This document shows, one piece after another, positions 18,601-30,600 of a stretch of 64,000 nt of DNA (position 1 is its first letter; every line of letters begins with the position of its first letter). This DNA comes from Cyprinodon diabolis (Eukaryota; Chordata; Actinopteri; Cyprinodontiformes; Cyprinodontidae): NCBI GenBank assembly GCA_030533445.1, contig CM060082.1:33747817-33811816 (forward strand). Reading direction: 5' to 3'. The translations under genes and the position numbers were made by a program. The notes below the pieces were generated by a model, which saw only the letters and a list, made by a program, of their open reading frames with translations, searched no databases and had not been told where the DNA came from.

Positions 18601-21600
18601 ATCTGAGGCTGAAAGAATAAAGAGCTATGGGAAGTACAAGTGGGATCCAGATGAGTTTTCTTTTTTAAAGTCCAGGCGAATCTGGGTGTGTTCTGCATGG
18701 TTGACTGAACTCCGTAGGGTGCAGGAAACTAAAGGTGAGACGGAGTACGGCACAGAGCGGTGCAGTCAGGTCAAAGGGCCAGCTGTTAGCGCCGGACAGA
18801 GTCAGGTGTTTCCCTCGTTTATTGCTCCTTCCTTTCCAATAGGAAGGGCCGTTCACTGGCTGCTGGCTAATGTGGAAATACATAATTTACTGTATATGGG
18901 TCGTCAGTCTGGCTTCGGCGTGCGCGGCTCAATGCTCACAAGCAATAAACGTGGGGTCAAGAGCTGGTCCTGTCTCCCTGCGGACCGAGTGACCTTCCAG
19001 CATCCTCTGCTACAGAGAGCACACAGAGTTAAAGGCTGTAGTTCAGGAAAACACGCACACACCAGCCGACGCGCTGGTCCTGGATTAGCCGCCTCAGAAC
19101 GGGACTGTTTTTCCTATAAATATTCAAACGAAAAGTCCACTTGGCTTTGCATTGTTAGGAACAGTTATGCTGTGGAGTGTTTATATACAGGAAACATCCA
19201 AGGACAGAGGAAAAGCACGGCTGAAGGGACAGAACCCACTGGCTGAGAAACTTGGCTGACATGATTGGAACTTGAAGTGGGATTTATAGGAAACGAAAAA
19301 AGAAACACAGCTGTAGTGAAATAGCTGGGGTCAATAATTAGATATTGTAAAAAAGGCAGAGGTTTGTTTTTCACACACAGCCACAAACCTTGTTGAATAT
19401 TTTGTTTGCTTTTGGTGCTATAGACATAAAAATCTAAGAAAGCATCTTGTTCATTTGTATCGACCCAACTTTACTTTAATCCCCCTACATATACTCAATT
19501 AACCCAAACCTTAGAAGTCTTCTTCTGAGGGTACAGAGCGCACCTGACTGTTTGGTTCTCAGTATTAATGCAGCTCTTCTGTAAAGCTCTTAAAGGGGAA
19601 CGTCATCCGCGCAAGTTGTTTTTTTTTACTTTATTTGACCAATGTACATTACACCAGGCAGCTACGCTCGCCCCTTATATATTCGGCTAGCTAATCTGAA
19701 TCGTTCAATTCCATTTCGAGAGCGAGATAATCTGTGGTAGTAGCACTAGACATCTTCCAGGCATGTGAGTAAAACTAGCAGCAGTTCAGCGGACAGGAAA
19801 AATTAATGGTAGACGACGCGGCGAATGATGTCATACACACGCCGCTTTGTTTTTAACAAATATAAATATAAAAAATATAACCGCGGATGTCTGGGGGACA
19901 GTGATTCGCCTACATGTTATGAATGCTGGCGTACCATAAAGAATAAATTATGAACAGTTTAGTTTGTGCCTTCAAGTCGTTGCCCATAGGAGGACGTTAC
20001 CTGGATATAACCTAACGGAATATCTTCAGAACGGCTCCAAATGACACAAAACTCATATGGCTGAGTCGAACATGATGTAATGACGTAAAATCAAGGGGCC
20101 AATGTAAAAAAAACAAAATTCCCTTTTAAAGGTTTATCAGAGAGCATCAGTGAACATGACGAGCAAAGAACACGGTAGAGACATCAGAGATTAAGAATTC
20201 ATTGGAGAAAACGCTCCTCTGGAGTTCGGTTTCTGGAGTAGATTGTAAACCCAATCCAAGATCCTAAAACAGACCCTAGAATTAAACGTTGGACAAGTTA
20301 CAACAGTTACTTTGGGCACAGTTCAACCATGCACTGGAGCAGATCACTTACACTTTGAATGTGTGCCCTTAGAAAATTAGAAGAACAAGAAGAAAAAGGA
20401 GAAGTGAAGTACAGGAGGACTATATACACTGCTGAATCAGCATAACATGACCTGGCCCCAACTTAAAGCATGTGTGAAAGCACACTAAATCCAAGGTATG
20501 AATCTTCTCCCTTAAAAGCTTTAATGATTAATGTATACTTTGTGGTGGAAAAACCAACACTGTCACTACATCTTCACTCTGATCAAACTGTCATTACTAT
20601 GGAACATGGTGGTGGCTGCATCATGATCTGGGGTGTGTTTCTTCAGCACGGGAAAGGACGATGATCCGAGTTTATAGGAAAAGAAGCCATGTTTCCGTTC
20701 ATCTAACATACAAAATATAAGTGAACCTCTAATAGGGAAAATGCAAATTAACGATGTTTCTAGTGGGCTTAAAGCAAATTAACCAAGAAACACAAAGCAC
20801 AATGTCGTCATAGACCGTCATCCATATTACATCATCACTCAAGGCAGCAATAAATAGGAAGTAGAAGCAGTAATGTAGCACTGACAATAGATCAGTAATG
20901 ACAGAAACTTTTAATGACTCTGTGCGGTTATTAGACAAGTTGTTCTTACGTTAACTTGTAGCTGGTAATGGGGACATTGCTTCCAGCCATGTCTACACGC
21001 ATAATAGTAACATGTGGTAAGACGGTGACATCAGAAACAGCTGATCACTAACGTGAAGTTGATTGGAAAAGTGCTTCCCTCTCCAGTTTTTATCACTGAA
21101 CCTTTTTTGCAAAAGGTAAGCGTAAAAACTTTTTAGCAGTTTTTTTTTTTTTTTTATCTTGTCGCGTCCATCATGCCTTTCTGATGCGATACTTCAAAAT
21201 GCGCATTAGAAAAATGCACCTAGAGACAGAGCTAAATACAGGCTGATCCTGGTTGGAAAACTGTTCTTAAAGACTCAAGACTGCGATTTTAACAAAACAT
21301 GACAGGTTTTCAACAAATGCATATGTATAAGACAATATAGTGCCGTCCGTGAGTGGTATCCCTGTTAAAAGTCTGTGCAGGTCCTTAGGACTCTGCAGGT
21401 AATGTGCAATATGTGGTGCATTAAAATCTTGTAAAATGTTCCCTAGCTTAAAGTGCACACAGCCATGTTTTATACACACTTTCACACAGACCCCCTGCTC
21501 CTTCATCCAGGTCTGCTTTATGATGCGTGACATTCAGCTTCGGGTCAAATCACAGCCAAGGGTGGAGGGTGGATGAAGCCGCAGTGCTGCATTCGCACTC

Positions 21601-24600
21601 ATAAGATTACAGTAGAAGCTAGTAACATGGAAAAGCTTGGAAATATTTAATGCCCTTAAGTTTGCTCTAAGACACCTAAATGGGTGTCCTATTCTGTCTT
21701 CTTTTTATGAAAACAAGGATAAGATTAGAAAAATACAAATAAAGCAAAAATCATTGAAACAGGTCTTATTTAAGTGGAGAAATATTTCTCCTTTTATCAT
21801 AACAGACTCCAAAATTAAAATAACAGATTTTTCTTTTTAATATGCAAAAAAAGCAGCATACATCAAAGTGAAAAAACAAGATTACCCCTCTGACCCAAAA
21901 TAATCTAACTCTTAAATATCTTTAATCCTAAAGCACAGTTTAAGATTCAAAACCACATCAGGCTTTGCAGTAAACTTCCCGCTCATTCTTTTCTTACACA
22001 CCAACATATTTTCCTTACACCTCACGGCCTTCAAAGAATCAGCATTCACAGTCTGTGGGGCTTTTTAAGAGGAATAAAGCTGATATTTACTGTGGGCTTT
22101 CATTGAGTGTAAAAGTCCAGATTTGTGGTGCCCATAAACCACATCTCTCCTTCCTGCTTGTAAAAATTTTATGCCACACAGCTACTGCTGAGCTCTGGCT
22201 CCCATGAGGCCTCCATTCATTTCTTTTTTCCTTTTCCCTGACAGACCAGAGGTGGTGAGGAACATGGAGAACAGACGACACATCTGATGCTATATTATGC
22301 CAACATCAGCCGCACATTAACTCATTACTAAGACTAAATAAAAATCATTATTCATCCCAAAAAGTTTAATCATTTATTATTTGTAGGCAATGTAATCTGC
22401 TAAACACCAAAGTTAATATTTGGTGTATAAGCTGTTGATGTTATTATTTTCTAATGCTTTCGCTCATTTACCATTAAAAGTCAAATTGATCTATTGTTTC
22501 TTTTTTGGTTATAGGTGATATTTGCATCAAGTCACAATTTATGACCAAAATCGTTTCATTTAGTCTCTTAGCATTGACCCATAATAGAGCCCTTCAGTTG
22601 AAGTTGTGTCTTAATCCTTTCCTATCATCATATCAGGTTTAGTATCAGATAGAGATGTTATTGGGTCATGCAAAATTGAATTTCAATTTATCCTTTTATG
22701 TTAAGGGGAAAAAATCTTAATTATAAGTAAAGAATCAACATCTGTCATCAAGTGATTGTAATAGCTAAACTCTCTTTTTATGTTTTTTGAGCATCAACAG
22801 CCTGTTTAAAGGTCAGGCCGTAGCATCTCCATTGGATTTAGGTTGTGAATATGGTTGCCTCTCGTTTTCTGTCTCGTTTGTCTTTTAGCTATTTATCGCT
22901 GGAAAATTGCTTGTGTCCTAGAGCAGACCTCCAGTTGTTCTTGAGCTTTAAGGTCACAAACTCATGGCTGAACATTTACCTTCAGGATTCTTGTAGAAAA
23001 CAGAATTAATTGTTACATCAATTAAGGTAAGTCTGTCAGGTCAACAAACAGCAAACTTCAGTCCAACCTCCACACTGTTCCAATATCAGAAATGATAAAG
23101 GTTTTCTAAATCACCAATTGATGTGATGCATAAATTGATTTGACTCCCGATAGAGCCTAAAACGAAAAGGAAGCTCAGGTAGGACTGAGCTTTTGCTGTT
23201 GCAGCTTCAAAGCACTGGACTGACCTGCCTCAGCACATCAGAATCCTGACTGTTTTTAAATCTCCACCTTTTTCGCTTTGGCTTTTTACACCTAGCAAGA
23301 CAATGGGCTTTATTTGATCCTTTTATCCTTTACCTAATTTTATTGATTTGATTATGCAAATGCTATTTTCCCCCAGCTTTTAGCTGTTTTGTCTTTTATC
23401 TGTAATGTTTTATGTTTTGTTTTTGTTTTTCTTCAAAGCACTATGGTTGTTTTATAAGATCTTTTCAAATAAAATTGGACTGGATTAGATAAAAATGTCT
23501 CCTAATGCCACTTTTTGTCAAAAAGGTGGAAAGGTGAATGGTAAAATTAGGTCTACTGAAAGACATTTCACATCTTAATGTGGTAAAAGTGGTTATTATT
23601 GATATAATTCATTAAGACATTTTATGTGGGATAAATTTAGACAGAACACATTTTCAACATATTTTCCCAGGATGCATTAGATCTGGCTGAACTGATATAA
23701 CCCCCAAAAGAGGTCCTAGGAAGTCCAGTATTTGATAAGAAAGCTTTAGCTTTGCAAATATTAATAACAGAATATTTTACAAAGAAACTAAAAAACAATA
23801 GTTTCTTGTTCTTCCTGATTTACAGCCAGTCTAAATACTTAAACTTCCTGTTAAAAAAAAGGATTTCCTTTAATAAAACGGTAATGTGAACACAAACTGT
23901 GGCACATTACAGCAGTTTGCCTACCTGTGTTTAACCTGGAAATGAGTCTCTGTGCATACAAACATCCTGCTAGACCACATGACTCCACAACTCTGTGCTA
24001 AAAACCAAATCCCATTGAATTCATTGAGAAGGAGCAGCGGCTGTTGGTTCCCACCCTGTGTGTTGAATAACTGAGGAAACACAGAACGTTTCCTCAAAGT
24101 GCGATTCTTGATAAACCGTAAACCGATATTAACCTGACTCCACAAAGCCTGCCATTCATAAACCCCTCCCCGCTCTTTCACCAAAACCCGTCTTTTGGGC
24201 GGAAAAAAGCTGTAAATTATATTTATCGCAAACTGTTCCGAAAATAGAAGAATCCCGTGGTGCCATTTCAGATAGTGTAACCACACTGTTAGCCTTAGTG
24301 ACATAAAAGGTCATTTAAGCCAGAGAAGGCCCACTGTGTCTCAAATCAACCACACTGTAGAAACGGGGCCAGTTCAAGAAAAACCCAAAGATCCCTGCTG
24401 TTCAGCTGACATGACTTCCTACAGCATCCCAGCCACCATGAAGACATGAAAGCAGGACAGTCCCTGCAATCTCTGAGGTTTTGCCTCTCCTTCCCCTCCT
24501 CGTTCCTTCAACCTTTCGGCTGAGGTTTATCTTTCTTCCCGTCTTTCATCACAGAGGTTATTAAACCCCACGATAGAGCTCCTCCATGTCTAATTACTCT

Positions 24601-27600
24601 AACGGTAAACAAAAAGAGCTGGGGTGGGGACAGAGCGAGGAGAAGGCGGTGAAGGGTGGAGAGGAGTGACAGATGAAAAAACACAGCTGGCTGAGCGCCG
24701 TGTTATTATAATTCTTTAAGCGATACTGTTAACTTTGTCAGTCTTTTAGCAGCACGGCTAATGACTGGCTATACCTAATTACAGGCCGCCTGGGCTGCGC
24801 CGAGACGCAGTATTCCTTCCCCGGATGGTTGTTAACCTCCCCCGCAGCAGAGAGCCAAAGACCCAACCCGATTCTTATTACCCTCTGTGCCCACTAAATG
24901 CCAAATTACCCTTAAAGGTGTTGCATTGTTCTTTTACTGAGTTTAGCAGGCATAAAACAGAGCAACCATCTATTAAATAACTCAGAATAAGTAAGCAGAT
25001 CTGTTCATTAATTCCCTGTTATGTTAACTGTTTGCATTTTCAGTCAAAAAGTGAGAAACAAAAATGATTTATTACACTTTCAATCAGGGAAATATTTGAG
25101 AATTAATGTTGCAGAAATGTATTTGGCTCATTCGGTCCAATTCAGTCATCTGGAAGATATTTATTCTCACATGTTGTTTTAAATCCAGCACATTAAAAAC
25201 TTTGAACAAGGGGAAAGAAAGGTCGGAGATCTCACAAGGACTTCAGTTTAGGTAATCAGGTTTTCTCTCCAGCAGCATGTTAGTGGGTCTAAAAGAAGTG
25301 AAAAAAATTAATCAATTTTCTAATAAAACAAAGTCCTATTAGAGTAAATAAATAAAGTAGCTTAAAAATTATCTCTAAAAAAAATCTGAAAAAGAAAAAT
25401 TGAAATTTGTTTTTATTCAGCCCCTCTGGGAAAACATTTTGTGGAATTAATTTTTTCAACAATCCTAAATACAACTGGATTTAGTTAAGGGTGAGTTATA
25501 CTAACACATTAATAAGCTCTGCTTCAGGTTTAGGGTCCTTTTGGAAGGTAAAACTCAACAGCCTTACAGTCAGCATCTCTATATAGGACTTAGGCAAACA
25601 AGATATTACATTTTTTTTATTAAAAGACTTTATAACATGTTGCTGCACACTTACATCTGAGGGAACCAACAGATAAATCAGTCATTCAATAAACAAACAG
25701 TAATTTATGGGTTGTCTGCTTTAGAGGATTGTCTTTAGAGTCAGATGCTAAAACGGGATAAAATATGGAGGCAAATGGTTCAAGGTCAAAACCGAAGACT
25801 TTCAATATTTGGCTAATCGATCTGTGTGCTGGTCAGCTTTTCTTCCGGTGTTGCCCCATTTTCAGCCCCACGCATTTTACCATAAACCAGCACATCGGCT
25901 CTGCAGAAAGAAATGCTTTCCTGCAGCATAAAGCTGTTATTGCAATGTTTCTTAGCAGACATGTTTCATGCACATTTGGCGTTTTGCATGTGAGAAAGCA
26001 AACACACCTTATTCCAGGTATGGTTGGGTTGTAGTTGTTCTACTTATTCTGCTTAGAGATGATATGTTAACTAAAATGTTTAGAATTTGGGGTATAACAT
26101 AGCATAGCTTTACACTTCTTCACAATTTTATTCCTGACCTGTCTGATCTGCACATTGGTCTTCATGATGCTAGTTGTTCACTAATGTTCTTCAACAAACT
26201 CTACTAGGTTTCATTTTATTATAAGAAGCATCAAGATGAAGGGTCATTGCATTTTAGCACTATAAATGAATGAAAAGAGCAGTGGCGGCTGGTGAAAAAT
26301 ATTTTTGGTGGGGCTGATATAGCCTAGTGTATGTCTCCAACTAATCCGGAATAAGAATTCAAATAAACAATTGGACAATAAATACAATTTAATAGTAATG
26401 ATTTAATTTACTATATAATAACAGTAACAGTGATGATTTGGGTCACTGTGACGGGGTTCTTTGGCCTCCAAGAATCCAGGCTCAGTCGGGTTACCGGTGT
26501 TGGTGATTTATTGTGCTCAAAAACTCAAAACAGGGTGCAAAAGAAACTAAACATGTACAAGATACTCTGGGCCTCAGCCTCCCTCCAGTTACCAGCAATG
26601 TAACAAAGAAACAGAAAACAAAAATTGCCGCTTTTCTTCCCACAGCCCTCATTAAATAGTTTAAGCCCATACAGGCTCTCTTATTTCTGATTTCTTCTCA
26701 TTAATCAGTTTTGTCCATATATTACCTCCACAAACAATTGATTTACAAAAACAAATAATTTTTACAACTTAATTATTTTACACAGATTCATTGACTTATT
26801 CAATTACACCAAACTGGGTTTGAACCCAGCAAAGACGCAGCCAGACTGAAGATGACAAGTCCCCGTAGCATACACACACACACACCCACACCCCCCACAC
26901 CCACACACACACACATGGCTAACCCCACTGAAATATTAAGTGTGCACCCTCAATACGCCAGCAGGTAACCAGGACAGCTTGTGTGTTTTAAGTTAATGGA
27001 GCTACTCGGCTCAGCGCGAGCGTATTGGTCCTCACAAACACAGTATAACAGGAATGTGTGTGTGGCGCGCAAAGTTAAAGGATGTGGATTCGTCACAGTC
27101 ACAATAACCATGACATGAAATTTTCCTACCCTACAACAGGGATGTTCTTCTGGCAAACGGGTAGATAAATAAGGATCTCACCGAATTTGGTGGAAGCTGC
27201 ATCTCGTTCGTTACGTTCGCCATCGTCCCTCTAATTGTCTGCACCTGCGCTTGGGTTCAGAAGCCTGTTAAAGAACAGTATTTTCACAGCCCCAAGACCA
27301 TAAAGTTCTGAGACGCTGATTGGCCATTAAATTCACCTAGCAATAGTACATGATTGACAGATTCTCTGCAAATGTGGGGCTGTCTGATCACAGCCCCCAG
27401 AATAGAGACGGTAGGAGTCTGTCTGTGGAAATCCACAAATTAATGACAGAAGATAGGGAAATGTAGTTTATATAATTTGTTTTGCTTATAGGTACACACT
27501 CTAGAGAGTAAAACTGACATTTATGAGTTAATTTCTAAAAATATATTTTACGTTTCTCTCTTCTTATCAGGGAGGGCGGTGCCCCAGCGCCCCCTATGGG

Positions 27601-30600
27601 CCGGCCGCCACTCGAAAAGAGTCTGCTTTTTGTGTAGAAGAGGATGTTATTTTTAGAAAACAGCATAAATCCACTCATGCTGAAGTTTTTCAAGAGTATC
27701 TGAATGGAGTCTGTGTGAACATAAGCTATTAAAAACAAACACGTTGCTTCCTCCTGGCCTTAAGTCTAATGTTAGTCAGGATAAAAAGGTGTAGGGGTGA
27801 ATATTAGGTGAAATATTTCTTGAGTTTGATCTGTGGTGTCCTGAACTGATGCATTTTAGCTCTTGGCCAAACAGCGAGTAGTGGGGGACCCTGTCGGTAT
27901 TTAGTTGTTTCCCCAACCATCGCAGCCTTCTCCTCATCTCAGAAGTGAGTGATGCGGTATTGAAACCATATGCCAGCCAAAATTCCTCCCGGATACTCCC
28001 ATCCCGTCCGATCCCTGCAGTCCCCCACTTGGCCATGGAGACATGGCTGTCACGAGGAGGGGGCTCCAAACCAAGCTTCCTGTGTAAGATCTAAATATTT
28101 ACACTCCCAGTAGTGCCGAGTGGCGAGGCAGAGAGATCTTGATGTTTTGGGTTTGTAAAGTGCATATTTAACTGGAGAATTTCTTTGAACAGATTTGCTC
28201 ACGTATTCCTTATCGTCTTGATACAAACAGGGAAACAAAAGTAGACTAAAGGTTTTTTATTTACTTATGAAGACTGGAATTAGATTTCCTTCAAGTTATT
28301 CTGACTCTGAGGAAAAAATGACAAAGTATGCAAAGTCGCATAACAACCCATTAGTTCAAAGTTGTTCCACTTAAGCTCAGTAAGAAACCTGCAAATTCAA
28401 CCTTCCACTTTGTTGTTTTTTACATTAGTTATGCCTTCGCAGACAGCCACTGAAGATGGTCTGAACAAACAGAAAACACAGCCAACAAACTATTTGCAAA
28501 GAGCAGCAGTGAAGCAGCACAAAGCCAACCTGTCCTACAAATACATCTGTTTACCGTGCAGATGCTAGAGTCATTAAACAGAGCAGGCGAAGCGAAGCAG
28601 AGGTAAATTGCCTACCAGGTAGCCAGCCAGGAGCTTCTATTTGCGGCGCTGATTCAGAGCCCAGTTTTTGGTACCAGGCGGCAAAAACGGACCAAGCTCT
28701 GCATAAGATTTCAACCGATTTGAGGTATGTATGTTAAACCTGTTACAATTCAGTTGTTTGCTTTAATCTGCAGCTTTGTGGCTGACATTAAAACATTGCA
28801 GGTCCTACAAGATGCACAAGTGTAATTTGCCCTTCCCTTGCTGTCAGGTCGATCAGGTGCATGTAATCTGGGATGTTGTTAAACTAAAAAAAAAAACAAA
28901 AGTTGTCCCCAGGTACCCCTATGATCTGAATGATGAGTCATAACTCAATGTGAGATATTTAAACCCTGTATGGGGATTCTCTAAATAAGCTAAAGCTAGA
29001 TGTGTCTGATTGATTATAGGTTTCAGAGTTTTTTCAGCTGAATTTCATCATCCAAATTTAATATGGTTGCAAACTACTGAAAGGATTTCACTCAGGTTAC
29101 CTTTAATAAAGGCTATTTTCCCAAACAAAGGCCAGATTTGTGAATTCCATGACTGAAATATGTCTTTCTATCAACTAATTCTCCTACCTGCTTTGTGGAT
29201 TTCTGCTTCTCTAATTGGTAGGTGTCTTTGCAGTTTGCAACATGCCATTCAGTTTCCAAGTTTGAATGATGATTTAAACGTTTTTTAGTCAATGCATTTC
29301 TAAAGCTCTGGTAATTGCTCAATAACCTAACCCGTCTTTAACCTTCTCTGCCACTTTATCCCTGACCTGCCTGCTGTCAATTCTTCTAAGGCTTCCTTAA
29401 CAGATTCCCTGACAGGGACAATAAAGTGTTTTCTGATCTATTCTAGCTGCATTAAGCATTTTTCAAGCTTCTTTAAGAAACAAAAATCAACCTATTGGAT
29501 CAAATAAGGACAGAATAGCTGGTTTTCAGTGGTAACACATTACTCACTACTTTACCAATCAGAGGATTGCTTAGGTGAGTTGAGGGGGATTTTCTGCCAT
29601 TAAGTCACAGTCCCTTCTGTTATTGCTGCCTGCAGGCGCCTCTCAGCTCCAACATTTTATTCAGCCTGGGCTTCTGAGTTCCCCCGATGGTTCATCAGTC
29701 AAATTAGGCAGGGATCAAACCAATATTAAAAGCAGAGCCATTGAGCGCCAGCTTTAGTCACACAATAAAGCCTCACAGCAGCAGCTTAGCTTTAGGCACC
29801 ATACATTTGGATTACAATTACTCAGCAGGTGAAAGGTGGCTGTGCTATGGGCGGATTTCATTTGAAACGCTCGAAAAAGCTAACAAGATGAGGATTATCC
29901 TTTTGTCATTACATCATCTAGTTAGAGGAGCAAACTGGAGTTTAAGGATGAAGTCACCTGTCATAACAAACCCTCTGAATATTTAGCAGCCCTGTTCAGC
30001 ATGATTATCCACTTTAAGGCGCCTTTAAGGAGGATCTGTGCAATTATTTATTTTTTTACAGGGAATTTTAAAGTCTGATCAGTGTACCTCCTTCATTATG
30101 TTTTCAGGTACAATTCATTTGGTTGCACCTTCATTAAATGTTCCTTCTCGGTACAATTAAATGTCACTTTCGTGATCTCCTTAAAACAAAACACCATATG
30201 AATATATAAATGTGTAAAAGTTATTTTGCAAGGATCTAGACAGTATGAAAGCTAAATTTTACTGCATCCCTTTCATATTGTCAAGCACAAACATAACTCA
30301 CTATAAATAAACATGCAACTTTTCGGAGCTTAAATGTGTGTCCAGACCCTCCCAGCACCAGAAATCACCTACATAAATCACAAAAGGAGGTATAAGATTC
30401 ATCCTCCTTCAATCCTTAAGGGGAAGCTGTAGAGAAAATAAATCAAGGCCTGAGCTGCAGCTTCAGTCTAATAGAGGCTGATTGCATAGAGACCCTGCAG
30501 GGGTTGAATTCAATTTATCAAGTACTTCAAAAGGAAATATTTTAACCAGATCAACCATATGCTGCAGGTTGGACATAATTCATGCATCCACGGAGGTTAT

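Noticed and set aside
18686..19246. 186-codon open frame on the + strand
   Set aside because: It lies inside bmp6 intron 4, has no recognisable domain and no splice or promoter context. It looks like a chance frame in a less AT-rich stretch.
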